Assembly: GCF_042186555.1 (NCBI RefSeq)
Contig: NC_133329.1
Coordinates: 191,739,206-191,803,205, forward strand
Direction of reading: 5' to 3'
DNA: 64,000 nt
Origin: Aquarana catesbeiana
Taxonomy: Eukaryota > Chordata > Amphibia > Anura > Ranidae
The notes beneath the pieces were generated by a model. It ran no database searches. It had not been told where the DNA came from and saw nothing but the letters and a program-made list of their open reading frames with translations. The position numbers and the translations under genes are program-made. This document shows, piece after piece, positions 7,776 to 18,039 of this stretch (within the stretch, counting starts at the first letter, position 1; every line of letters starts with the position of its first letter).

Positions 7776-10321
7776 TAGGGATTAGCTTCGAGTTCGAGTC
7801 GAACTCATGTTCGACTCGAACATCGGCTGTTCGCCAGTTCGCTGAACAGGGAACAATTTGGGGTGTTCGCGGCAAATTCGAAAGCCGCCGAACACCCTTT
7901 AAAAGTCTATGGGAAAAATCAATAGTGCTAATTTTAAAGGCTTATATGCATGGTATTGTCATAAAAAGTGTTTGGGGACCTGGGTCCTGCCCCAGGGGAC
8001 ATGTATCAATGCAAAAAAGAGTTTTAAAAATGACCGTTTTTTCGGGAGCAGTGATTTTAATAATGCTTAAAGTCAAACAATAAAAGTGTAATATTCCTGT
8101 AAAGGGGCGCATGTTTCCCGTGTTTAGAACAGTCTGACAGCAAAATGACATTTCAAAGGAAAAAAGTCATTTAAAACTACTCACGGCTATTAATGAATTG
8201 CCGGTCCGACAATACACATAAAAGTTCATTGATAAAAACTGCATGGGATTTCACCACAGGGGAACCCCGAACCAAAATTAAAAAAAAAACTGGCGTGGGG
8301 GTCCCCCTAAATTCCATACAGGGCCCTTCAGGTCTGGTATGGATATTAAAGGGAACCCTGCGTCAAAATTTTTTAAAAAATGACGTACGGATCCCCCTCA
8401 AAATTCATACCAGACCCTTCAGGTCTGGTATGGATTTTAAGGGGAACCCCGTGCCAAATTTTTTTAAAAAATTGGCGTGGGGTCCCCCCAAAAATCCATA
8501 CCAGACCCTTATCCGAGCACGCAACCTGGCAGGCCGCAGGAAAAGAGGGGGGACGAGAGAGCGCCCCCCCTCCTGAACCGTACCAGGCCACATGCCCTCA
8601 ACATTGGGAGGGTGCTTTGGGGTAGCCCATCAAAGCACCTTGTCCCCATGTTGATGAGGACAAGGGCCTCATCCCCACAACCCTTGGCCGGTGGTTGTGG
8701 GGGTCTGCGGGCGGGGGGCTTATCGGAATCTGGAAGCCCCCTTTAACAAGGGGACCCCCAGATCCCGCCCCCCCCGTGTGAAATGGTAAGGGGGTACAAA
8801 AGTGCCCCTACCATTTCACAAAAAAACTGTCAAATGTGTTAAAAATCTATCTTCCTTCGGTTTCTTCCTCCGTCTTCTTCTTCCTCCGATCCTCTGCTTC
8901 TTTCTCCGGTGTTCTCGTCCGGCATCTCCCTCCGCGACATCTTCTTGTCTTCATCTTCTTGTCTTCATCTTCTTGTCTTCATCTTCTTGTCTTCATCTTC
9001 TTTTCGGGCCGCTCCGCATCCATGATTGCATGGGAGGCTCCCGCTGTGTGACGCTTCTCGTCTTCTGACTGTTCTTAAATAGCGGAGGGTGGGGCCACCC
9101 GGTGACCCGCCCCACCCTCTGATGCACGGGGACTTGACAGGGACTTCCCTTTGGCATTACCGTGATGTCAGAGGGGGGCGTGGTCACCCGCCCCTCTGAC
9201 GTCACGGGGAATGCCACAGGGAAGTCCCCGTCAAGTCCCCTGCGTCAGAGGGGGGCGGAGTCACCTGGTGGCCCTGCCCTCCGCTATTTAAGAACAGTCA
9301 GAAGACGAGAAGCGTCACACAGCGGGAGCCTCCCATCCAATCATGGATGCGGAGCGGCCCGAAAAGAAGATGAAGAGGAGAAGATGAAGAGAAGAAGATG
9401 AAGAGAAGAAGTTGAAGAGAAGAAGTTGAAGAGAAGAAGTTGAAGAGAAGAAGTTGAAGAGAAGAAGATGCCGCGGAGGGAGATGCCGGACGAGAACACC
9501 GGAGAAAGAATCAGAGGAAGAAGAAGATGGAGGTAGAAACCGAAGGAAGATAGAAGAAAGAAGATAGAAGATGGAAAAAAGAAGACTTTAAATAAAGGAA
9601 TTGTCAAAAACTGTCTCTTGTCATTTTTAACATTTTTGACAGTTTTTTTGTGAAATGGTAGGGGTACTTTTGTACCCCTTTACCATTTCACACAGGGGGG
9701 GGGAGGGCCGGGATCTGGGGGTCCCCTTGTTAAAGAGGGCTTCCAGATTCCGATAAGCCCCCCGCCCGCAGACCCCTACAACCACTGGCCAAGGGTTGTG
9801 AGGATGAGGCCCTTGTCCTCATCAACATGGGGACAAGGTGCTTTGGTTGGTTTTTATCATAGAACTTTTATGTGTATTGTCGGACCGGCAATTCATTAAT
9901 AGCCGCAAGTAGTTTTAAATGGCTTTTTTTCCTTTGAAATGTAATTTTGCTGTCAGACTGTTCTAAACACAGGAAACATGCTCCCCTTTACAGGCATACT
10001 ATAGACACCCCCCAGGTATGAAATTTAAAGGAATATTACACTTTTATTGTGTGACTTTAAGCATTATTAAAATCACTGCTCCCGAAAAAACATCCGTTTT
10101 TAAAACTTTTTTTGTATTAATACATGTGCCCTGGGGCAGGACCCGGGTCCCCAAATCCTTTTTAGGACAATACCATGCAAATTAGCCTTTAAAATGAGCA
10201 CTTTTGATTTTGAACGTTCGAGTCCCATAGACTTCAATAGGGTTCTAACGTTCGTGCGAAGTTTTGGTCTGTTCGCAAGTTCTGGTGCGAACCGAACCGG
10301 GGGGGGGGTGTTCGAGCCCTA
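7776..10321. mobile_element. hAT-type foldback element, 2.5 kb, non-coding
   Basis: The ends are TAGGGATTAGCTTCGAG and, reversed, TAGGGCTCGAACAC; an exact 8-bp duplication flanks them. The two halves are long inverted repeats of each other centred near 9180. For example, 7925-8250 is matched in reverse by 9860-10205, and 8630-8830 by 9640-9840. The left arm carries extra sequence around 8260-8620 with repeated palindromic words (CAGACCCTTCAGGTCTGG) in A- and T-rich context. Around 8940-9010 and 9365-9470 the arms hold CTTCATCTTCTTGT- and GAAGAAGATGAA-type simple repeats. There is no transposase, so it must have been moved in trans. Confidence 0.8.
8937..9004. repeat. CTTCATCTTCTTGT-type simple repeat (left arm of foldback)
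   Basis: About five tandem copies of a 15-base unit. The complementary unit, drifted and longer, occupies 9365-9475 in the other arm. Open frames through these repeats (8802-9068, 9341-9607) are Ser/Leu/Phe-rich artefacts. Confidence 0.8.
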
Positions 10322-10329
10322 GTCGCAAA

Positions 10330-10905
10330 CAGGTCGATCTCTGGGGTTCCCCATTTTTGACAGATTTGTTTTTTTTCCTTTTAAATGATCTGCTGATAAA
10401 GACTCCAGGTTCCCTTCTGCACAGGCCAAAAGGTCGTCCGCGATTTCCATAAGTCCTGTGGCTGTTGTACCGCCTTGTTTGTTGATGTAAGAGACTGTGG
10501 TTATATTGTCCGAAAATATTTGAACATGCTTGCCTTTTAGAGGGTAATCAAATGCAACTAGGGCTTCCAAGACTGCTCTTAATTCTTTTGCGATGGATGA
10601 GGCCTCTTGGCCATTTGTGGTGGCCATGCTCCTTGGGCCCAATGATCCTGGAAGTGCGCTCCCCAGCCCCAAGAACTTGCGACTGTAGGCACTACAACTG
10701 GGTTTGGTTGAGACCATAGACGGCCTTTTGACAGGTTCTCTGTGTTGAGCCACCATCTTACCGATTGAGGGATTTCCACTAGAGTTGTTAGTGATTCTAC
10801 CTGCCCATACCAGACTAAGCACACAAAGTTTTGCAGGTGGCGCATTTGAAACTGTGCCCACAGTACTCCGTGAATTGACACCATCATTAGGCCTAAGACC
10901 CTCAC
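10330..10905 (-). pseudogene. DIRS-B RNase H domain
   Basis: The 180-codon minus-strand frame (10861-10319) has SIAKELRAVLEAL, HVQIFSDNITTVSYINKQGG and a downstream ADHLKG segment. The conserved Asp-Asn in FSDN and the YINKQGGT box are hallmarks of the DIRS RNase H module. It would degrade the RNA strand of the RNA/DNA hybrid. Upstream (10905-10860) are remnants of the region joining RT to RNase H. The frame is cut by the hAT foldback at 10330 and picks up again at 7767. Confidence 0.75.
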
Positions 10906-10913
10906 CCGATATT

Positions 10914-11340
10914 TTATTGATGATTTCGAAAAAGTAAGGATATTGCTGAAGTTAGCTGACTTTTTTCAGGTTCAGAATTAATCTGAATTTTCCTGAGGGT
11001 TTTTTCCTCAAAAATATGTGAGAGAAGAAGCCGCCTTCTGCTTGAAACAGCGGAAGCAAGCTTATTGCCTTCTGGTGCAGCATGTCTGGTAATAGAGTTG
11101 TCACTGCTGAAGATTTTGTTTCGTCTTTTGGAAGAGTCGTCAGACAAAATCTGTTCGGGGGTCTGAATTCTATCCTGTACCCCGTAGCAATGAGGTCCTG
11201 GATGAACTTGTTGTTCGTGATTGCTTGCCATAGTGCAAGGAAGGACCCCAGTCTCCCTCCCACAAGGCAAGCTGAGTCATTGGGGTTTTCACTTTGACTG
11301 GGCTGGGTTGAAAATAAACCCTTTTCTCCCACTCCCACAG
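10914..11340 (-). pseudogene. DIRS-B reverse transcriptase, N-terminal part
   Basis: The minus-strand frame (11338-10952) contains VGGRLGSFLALWQAITNNKF, GYRIEFRPPNRF and, near its end, FRLILNLKKVS, corresponding to fingers-domain motifs of DIRS RT. The catalytic YxDD palm does not follow; the next recognisable segment is RNase H, so about 250 residues are missing. The frame alternates between two phases, indicating indels. Confidence 0.65.
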
Positions 11341-11399
11341 TTGTATTGCCATTTTTTGTTTTGTTCCCGTTTACTAGGATCTCTAACTTGTGACCGCTT

Positions 11400-12027
11400 G
11401 AAGGAATGAAAATTATTTTTCATTGTGTTCTTGAAATGGGGAATCCTTTTTTTTCCTGTCTGCAGTTCCCTCCAGGACTGACTCCAGTTCTTAACCCAAA
11501 CAGGAGCTTTTCTGAAAATGGAAGAGCGCACAATTTTAACTTTGAAGCGACGTCCCATGACTTGAGCCAAATCACTCTTCTTGCTTCATTTATAAGAGCC
11601 GTAGATCTGGCCATAAATTTAGCCGATTCTGTAGAGGCATCTGTGATGTAAGCTACAGCTTTGTTGAGAGTAGGTATAGCCTCCAAAATTTCATCCCTTG
11701 AGGCGTTGCTTTTCAGAAGTAAGCGTAACTGCTTCAATCAGAGGTCTAAATTCCTCGCCACGCAAGTAGTGGCCAGTGCTGGCTTGAAGTTCACAGAGCA
11801 AGCCTCCCACACCTGTTTAAGATAGCCTTCCACTTTTCTATCCATTGGGTTCCTCAAAACACAAAATCTTTGAAGGACATTTCCGATTTCTTGGACACTT
11901 CAGATAACGAGGCGTCCAGTTTTGGGCAATTATCCCACAAGCTGGTGTTCTCTTCTCTAAAAGGAAATCGTCTCTTTAAAATCTTTGGGAAAAAAACATT
12001 TTCTGGTTCTTTCCATTCCTGGAGAAT
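11400..12027 (-). pseudogene. DIRS-B gag-like protein, central and C-terminal part
   Basis: Reading leftwards from 12027 the protein shows MILQEWKEPENVFFPK, RRFPFREENTSLWDNCPKLD, then INEARRVIWLKSWD and LCALPFSEKLLFG (frame 11737-11420). This is the same architecture as DIRS-A gag, including the WLxxW and LPFxxxxLFG boxes. It is preceded, across the 19-kb insertion, by its N-terminal part at 31437-31827. Frame changes around 11740-11860 break it. Confidence 0.75.
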
Positions 12028-12417
12028 CATGTCAAGTGTTTGTTACCCTAGAAAAAAAAATGGATCCTGTCCCTTTAAAGCATGTAATATAGCACAGTGT
12101 TTGTGCTGTGTAATTTGGCCCCCTGTATCATCTGAAAATACCTGGCTGATCGTGCTTGGCTATGCCCTCCTCTCTGTACACTGACCACGGTATATCATGG
12201 CTGCTGAGCCCTGACACCGTGGTCAGTTTACATGCCTCCGTCATCCGTTCTCTCGCCTTTCCCCCTCTGTCCTCTCCCCCCTCCCCGCCTGTCAGCTAGT
12301 GAAAGTACCCCCCCCCCCGGTGCTGGAATTACATCAACATCTTTATACTGTCAGCGCTGTCTCCTAATCCTGTGTCCACCTGTGTGTGTGATTTATAAGA
12401 AAAAATGCAGTATATGC
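12028..12417. mobile_element. TTAA-type inverted-repeat element, left part (split by provirus)
   Basis: Non-coding sequence starting with TCAAGTGTTTGTTACCC. It pairs with the reverse complement of the right part (31175-31436), whose terminus reads AAAGTGGTTGTTAAGCC. Internally, the segment near 12335-12375 and the reverse complement of 31385-31428 share CATCTTTATACT and GCGCTGTCTCCTAATCCTGT. The provirus sits between the two arms. A poly-C run lies near 12310. Confidence 0.6.
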
Positions 12418-13246
12418 TGTAATAGAATGTATAAACAACTGACTCCATCTTAGATTCCCCTCCATTTTACATAAAGTAGAAGTGAACTTTTTGTGTGTGT
12501 GTGTGTGTGTGCGTGTGAGTTTTACCATAATCAGCTAAAACTAACAAGTTTGCATAGAACCACACCCTATGAGATACTGTGGTTAAGCCGAATCTGTGTC
12601 AGCAAGTCATCAGCTATTTCTTGTTATTTAGTCAAGCAGTCTAACTCTTGATAAGAAAGTACTGAGTGTAAGTTTTGTAAAACCCTAATGCCCCGTACAC
12701 ACGAGCGGATTTTCCGTAGGAAAAAACTTGAATGGTTTTTCCGATGGAATTCCGCTCAAGCTGGCCTTGCATACACACGGTCACTCTAAAGTTCTCTGAA
12801 CTTTCGACCGTCGGCGGTGATGTACAACACTATGACAAGCTGAGAAAATTACATTCAATGCTTCCGAGCATGCGTAGGAATTTGTACAGACGATCGCATT
12901 TTTGGATAGGAACTTTTCCCGACCGAAAAATAGAGAACATGCTCTCAATCTTTTGCTGGCTGGATTTCCGCCAGTAAAATACTGATGGAGCATACACACG
13001 GTCGCATTTTCCAACAAAAAGCTCTCATTGGAGTTTTGCTGGTGGAATTTCCGATCGTGTGTATGCGGCATTAGACATGTATTTTTACTGGTATATAAAC
13101 TACTGCTGTATTCAATAAAGACAGAGATCTTATGAACACACTCAAAGTCTGTTTCCAGTGTCTCATTTGGTCTCTCACGGATCTGAGGGTCCCGATGGTC
13201 TGCCTGCATAAACCAGGGTGGTCGTCAAGGTGTATAATTCCTTCCA
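12418..13246 (+). repeat. provirus 5' LTR (with nested MITE)
   Basis: It begins TGTAATAG and ends CTTCCA. It contains a GT microsatellite near 12490-12515, a TATAAA box (13094-13099) and a polyadenylation signal AATAAA (13114-13119). Without the 382-bp MITE and its duplicated TTA it matches the 3' LTR along its full length. Confidence 0.9.
12689..13070. mobile_element. Harbinger-type MITE, 382 bp
   Basis: The ends TGCCCCGTACACACG and (reversed) TGCCGCATACACACG are flanked by TAA on the left and TTA on the right. The 3' LTR at 30999-31001 has the empty site with a single TTA, proving insertion into the 5' LTR after the provirus arrived. Three-base TWA target duplications are typical of PIF/Harbinger. 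A second member lies at 50606-51039. Confidence 0.85.
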
Positions 13247-13248
13247 AA

Positions 13249-13266
13249 GGGGGGCTTGTCCCTGAT
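13249..13266 (+). promoter_or_regulatory. primer-binding site, proline-tRNA-like
   Basis: Starting two bases after the LTR end, GGGGGGCTTGTCCCTGAT agrees with the classical gamma-retroviral proline-tRNA primer site at about 14 of 18 positions. It would be where minus-strand DNA synthesis began. Confidence 0.6.
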
Positions 13267-13279
13267 AAAGCAATCGTCC

Positions 13280-13288
13280 GAGGTAAGT
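13280..13288 (+). promoter_or_regulatory. putative splice donor in provirus leader
   Basis: GAG followed by GTAAGT (13283-13288), close to the mammalian consensus donor, lies 20 bases downstream of the primer-binding site. This is where retroviruses place the donor for the spliced env message. Confidence 0.5.
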
Positions 13289-13311
13289 AACCTTTTGTCT
13301 TATTTGACTAA

Positions 13312-14078
13312 CCTCCCTGGCGGTTTTCCCGAGTGTGGCTCGGGGTTAAAATTCAGTACCATTAGCGGTAACCCCGAGCCACACTCGGGATCGCATTGCA
13401 GGATCCTGGGGCGGCTTTACTTACCTTGTCCCCGGGATCCTGCGATGTCCCCCGCAGTGTCCGAGGGCTCCGTCCTCCTCCGAAGCCTCTCCGTGCCAGG
13501 CTCCGTTCCCTGCGAGCGGCGCGACGCACGGGGGCGGAGCCTGGCGGCAAATTCAAAAAACTGTCAAAATCATAACACATACAGTACTGTAATCTTACAG
13601 ATTACAGTACTGTATGAAATGATTTCACATCCCTTTTGTCCCCAGTGCTCTGGCCCATGCCCTGCATGCAGTTTTACATGATATATACTGTTCTTTCTGC
13701 CTGGAAACTGGAGATTGTCCATAGCAACCAAAAAGTGTCCCTTTACGTCAAAAGTGACTTTAGACCAGCTAGAAAACAGCGATAGTAAATTAGAACACTT
13801 GCAGAATTGAGCGATAGTGAATTGTGGGGAAATTTATTTTATTACTATTTTTTTAAATTTTTTTTAATTATTTATTTTTATTTATTATATTATAATTTAT
13901 GTTTTTGTGTTTCAAACTTTATCATACCCGGGATATCTACTAGACTCTGGTTTGGAAAGATTTAAGTGTGTTATTGTTAAGATTTACAGACCTACAATAT
14001 AAAACGCCAAATTTCCATGCAAAATAATGGTACCGCTTTCAGCACCTAAAATCCGAAATAATCATACCGCCAGGGAGG
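13312..14078. mobile_element. CTAA-flanked MITE with CCTCCCTGGCGG ends
   Basis: Inverted ends CCTCCCTGGCGG and (reversed) CCTCCCTGGCGGTATGATT; CTAA is present on both sides (13308-13311 and 14079-14082). It contains a perfect short palindrome around 13585-13612 (AGTACTGTAATC/GATTACAGTACT) and a CpG-rich part near 13440-13550. There is no coding capacity. It lies in the provirus leader. Confidence 0.7.
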
Positions 14079-14302
14079 CTAATTATTTTTCTTGACTCAG
14101 CTCTGATAAAGCTTTTGTCCTTTAAAATTTATATAGAAAAAAGACGGACCATGCCTTAAAGGTCTTTGGGAGACCGGAGTCCTAGAGAGAGGATTCATTA
14201 ACCACTTGCCGACCGCCTAACGCAGATATATTGTGGCAGAATGGCACGGGCAGGCAAAATCACGTACCTGGTACCCGAGGCGGTCGGCATCGTTAGGGGA
14301 GC

Positions 14303-14855
14303 GATCAGATCTATACTAGTGTCCCCAGCAGTTCAGGGTTCCCAAAAACGCAGTGTTAGCGGGATCAGCCCAGATACCTGCTAGCACCTGTCACTTACAA
14401 AACACTAAACGCATAACTGCAGCGTTCGTAGCGTCAGGCCTGATCCCTGTGATCGCTAACAGTTTTTTTGGTAGTGTTTTGGTGAACAGGCAAGCACCAG
14501 CCCCAGGCAGCGTCAGGTTAGTGCCAGTAGCGCTAACACCCATGCACGCAACGTACACCTCCCTTAGTGGTATAGTATCTGAATGGATCAATATCTCATC
14601 CGATCAGATCTATACTAGCTTCCCCAGCAGTTTAGGGTTCCCAAAAATGCAGTGTTAGCGGGATCAACCCAGATACCTGCTAGCACCTGCGTTTTGCCCC
14701 TCCGCCCAGCCCAGTCCACCCAAGTGCAGTATCGATCGATCACTGTCACTTACAAAACTCTAAACACATAACTGCAGCGTTCGCAGAGTCAGGCCTGATC
14801 CCTGTGATCGCTAACAGTTTTTTGGGTAGCATTTTGGTGAACTGGCAAGCACCAG
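14303..14855. repeat. imperfect tandem duplication in piggyBac leader
   Basis: The block 14303-14501 (GATCAGATCTATACTAG to GGCAAGCACC) is repeated at 14602-14855 with about 90% identity. The second copy has an extra segment of some 55 bases around 14690-14745. It lies upstream of the transposase remnant. Confidence 0.8.
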
Positions 14856-14910
14856 CGGCCTAGTACACCCCGGTCGTAGTCAAACCAGCACTGCAGTAAC
14901 ACTTGGTGAC

Positions 14911-15303
14911 GTGGCGAGTCCCATAAGTGCAGTTCAAGCTGGTAAGGTGCCAAGCACAAGTAGTGTCCCGCTGCCACCAAGAAGAAGACAAACACAGGCC
15001 CATCGTGCCCTTAATGCCCTTCCTGCTGCATTCGCCAATCCTAATTGGGAACCCACCAACTCTGCAGCGCCCATACTTCCCCCTATCACATCCCCAATCA
15101 AATGCAGTCGGCTGCATGAGAGGCATTTTCTTTATGTCCTCCCGAGTACCCCTACCCAACGAACCCCCCAAAAAAGATGTTGTGTCTGCAGCAAGCGCGG
15201 ATATAGGCGTGACACCCGCTATTATTGTCCCTCCTGTCCTGACAATCCTGGTCTTTGCATTGGTGAATGTTTTGAAAGCTACCATACACTAGTTGAGTAT
15301 TAG
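14911..15303 (+). pseudogene. piggyBac transposase, N- and C-termini joined by internal deletion
   Basis: A 130-codon open frame. Its first half is the Pro/Arg-rich N-terminal tail (PLPPRRRQTQAHR, ANPNWEP). Its second half is the C-terminal cysteine-rich zinc-binding domain, with RCCVCSKRGYRRDTRYYCP followed by CPDNPGLCIGECFESYHT. The whole DDD catalytic domain of about 400 residues is missing, joined near residue 63 (SPIKCSRLHERHF). The cysteine-rich domain of this family binds the element ends, so a translated product could in principle still bind DNA; that is inference. The start at 14911 is simply the first Met. Confidence 0.8.
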
Positions 15304-15866
15304 CGTAGGGTACAGCATTGCACAGACTAGGCACACTAAAAAAACAAAAAAAACAAAAAAAAAAAAAAACACAAAAAAATATATAACATAAAAAAAACAA
15401 AAATAGTTGTCGTTTTATTGTTCTCTCTCTCTCTATTGTTCTGCTCTTTTTTACTGCATTCTAATCTGCAATGTTTTATTGTTATTATGTTTTATCATGT
15501 TTGCTTTTCAGGTATGCAATTTTTTATACTTTACTGTTTACTGTGTTTTATTGTTAACCATTTTTTTGCCTTCAGGTACGCCATTCAGCTGCAGAGCGGA
15601 TTTATTTATCTTGACAGCAACAGCGTTTGCTCCCACGACATATAAAGCCGTGACTCTAGCGGAGGTGATATATGCCGAAGCATGGGGGCAGCAGGGGCGG
15701 AGGAGCGATTTGCTCCTAACTTTTGGGGCGCATGCCCCCATGCTTCGGCATATATAAACGGTGCATGTATGCCCATCATTAGAAGTGGGTGGATGAAGGG
15801 AGGTATTCTAATGGTGGGCATACCCACCGATCAATCTCTTTTTTCGTTCAGCCCACAGGCTGCATG
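15304..15866 (+). other. piggyBac element: non-coding sequence after the transposase remnant
   Basis: An A-rich run (15339-15400) is followed by T-rich sequence. An inverted repeat lies around 15660-15760: ATATATGCCGAAGCATGGGG and its complement near 15728-15757, with the GCATGGGGGC word on both arms. No gene is supported; short frames on both strands come from the inverted repeat. Confidence 0.5.
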
Positions 15867-15880
15867 AAAAAAAAAAGGAT
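15867..15880. repeat. 14-bp target-site duplication of L1-1 (left)
   Basis: A10 followed by GGAT, repeated exactly at 22277-22290. The right copy directly follows the L1 3' end, so it also serves as the apparent tail. Confidence 0.85.
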
Positions 15881-16043
15881 GAGGGGGGCAGGAGGCGGAG
15901 CCTAGCGGAGCAGACATGCATTGTTAGAGCTCCACACCGCTGAGGAGAGAAGAGAAGGACAAAGCGGAGCCTGCAGGCTCAAAAGGTATCCATTTGAACC
16001 TTTTTGCCCCTGGGAACAAACTGTGAAAGTTTGGGCAGGAAAT

Positions 16044-17093
16044 ATGGTACTGGGAGGAAACCGTGGCAGAAATAAAAATCACCTCACAAAGAGCTCACAG
16101 GCACTCGCTGCAGCTGAAGCAGCTCCAGTCACCTCACAAGATACAGCATCAGGGCGCTCTCACAGACAGAAAATGTCACAGCAAGACTCTCCATTTGAGT
16201 CAGATACAGAACAAATCCTCTCACAAACTTCTCCACAAGCCTCCTCAGCATCACCAGTAATATTATTACAATTTGAAAAGATGCTTCATAAGGCTTTAAA
16301 ACAAACCTCAGACCAAATAACAAAAAGCCTAACCAAAGAAATAAGAGAGCTGGGAAACCGCACCGCAGCCTTAGAAATAAAAATGGATGAAATTGAAATT
16401 ACAACCCAAAAAAATATAACAGAATTGGAACAATTAAAAAAAGAGAATTTAATACTTCAAACTAAGCTCGAAGATTACGAAAATAGAGCCAGACGTTCAA
16501 ACTTGCGCATAAGGGGAATACCTGAAACAGTGACAGACCTGCAATCTACTATTACTGCTCTATTACAAGAACTAAAGCCAGATATCCCTATTGAACGTTT
16601 AGAACTGGACAGAGTACACAGAGCCCTCACAGCCAAAAAGAAAGATGGACCCCCACGTGATATAATCACAAAATTTCATTATTACAGAACGAAAGAACAA
16701 ATACTAATTGCTGCAAGAGAAAAAAAGGAACTTAATTTTCAAGGACACAATTATCAAATTTTTGCTGACCTATCCCAACTTACTATTACTAAAAGACGAT
16801 CCATGAAACCCCAACTAATGGAACTGCAACGCCACAACATTATGTATCAATGGGGCTTCCCCTTTTCAGTCAGATTTAACTACCAAGGTACAATTTACAG
16901 AAGCAGATCAGCAGATGAACTACAACAAACCCTTTTAAAATTAAATCTGACAGAACCCACACGCAGAAGAATGGCATCATCTTCACCTTCAGGCAGCACC
17001 CAGAAAATTTCAGAACAAAATGGGAATCATCATTCTCACAAAAGAGGCCGTTATGCCACATCATCCATGGACCAAGAAGATTCAATGGACTGA
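16044..17093 (+). CDS. L1-1 ORF1 protein (RNA-binding chaperone)
   Basis: The open frame runs 15921-17093 (390 codons). I prefer the Met at 16044 (MVLGGNRGRNKNH, about 349 residues) because the upstream part looks like leader. A Ser/Gln-rich N-terminus is followed by a long coiled coil (roughly residues 80-150 of the shorter form, with ELGNRTAALEIKMDEIE and LEQLKKENLILQTKLEDYE). Then come an RRM-like domain opening RRSNLRIRGIPE and a C-terminal domain with YRTKEQILIAAREK and YQIFADLSQLT. ORF1p forms trimers through the coiled coil and coats L1 RNA. There is no stop or frameshift. ORF2 begins about 950 bases downstream, a longer spacer than in mammalian L1. Confidence 0.9.
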   Translation: MVLGGNRGRNKNHLTKSSQALAAAEAAPVTSQDTASGRSHRQKMSQQDSPFESDTEQILSQTSPQASSASPVILLQFEKMLHKALKQTSDQITKSLTKEIRELGNRTAALEIKMDEIEITTQKNITELEQLKKENLILQTKLEDYENRARRSNLRIRGIPETVTDLQSTITALLQELKPDIPIERLELDRVHRALTAKKKDGPPRDIITKFHYYRTKEQILIAAREKKELNFQGHNYQIFADLSQLTITKRRSMKPQLMELQRHNIMYQWGFPFSVRFNYQGTIYRSRSADELQQTLLKLNLTEPTRRRMASSSPSGSTQKISEQNGNHHSHKRGRYATSSMDQEDSMD

Positions 17094-18039
17094 CATCCTA
17101 ATTCCTGATATCTCTTCATTTATTATACTAAGAGATGGTTTTCTATAAAAAACCTATATTTATAACTGAATGTAACTGCATTCTGATAGTCACACACTGT
17201 GTGGGATCATGTTACATTCCAGTTATATTTCTTATTACTTCTGATTCATATAGCCTTAGAATATATAAGTGAAATAAGGAAATTCTTGTTCAGTTATATA
17301 TTATCAGGTAATAACAATAGATTTATTACTTTTTAGGACAAATATGTTCAATAATCCAGAAGTAATGGAAGCTTTTTCTTTCTTTTCTTAAAACAAATAT
17401 ATTATTACCTAACTACTTCCTAGAATTATGTTTTTGTTTATTCTAATCTGAAGCAATATAACCTCAATTTTATGAGTTAACATATCTAAACAGTTGCATA
17501 TGAATAAAATATGTAATTGTTTACTCTAAAAGGGTTAAAATCCCAAAATAATTCAAACTATCTTCATCAATACCAAAGTTATTAACAGTACCTTTCTAAC
17601 TGAATTATTTAGCCTAGGGCAAGACTAACCATATACAACCACCCTGGAATAAATAATTTCAACAAAAACTATATTCTGCACTCCAATTAATGAAACATCA
17701 TTTTGATGTCTTTTGACATAGCACTTCTCTCCTGTAAGCGGAAGATCCGTGTACCCCCATTAGCCCTCCTCATTCTCCCAACCATATTATGTGGGAGTGT
17801 GACCAAGGCACTTATTCCCCTGAGAGAGATATTTATTCTCTTTCACGGGTAAATTGTGATTACTTGCAAAAAATAATTTATACAATGTATCATCTAATCT
17901 CATATGTTTTTTGTTTACTCTTTACTCCAGAATTCACTGGTTTCTTTTCTATCTATTCATCTCTTCAGTCCACACAGGTTGATCTGCGCAGTCAGCTCTG
18001 CATAACAAAAAGTAAGTCAAAACTATTTGATCTATTGCC
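17094..18039 (+). other. L1-1 inter-ORF region
   Basis: About 950 bases of AT-rich sequence between ORF1 and ORF2. An 87-codon frame at 17789-18052 overlaps the ORF2 start but has no recognisable domain. Long spacers of this kind occur in some non-mammalian L1/Tx1 groups. ORF2 translation may depend on reinitiation or a separate start; the sequence does not show which. Confidence 0.6.
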
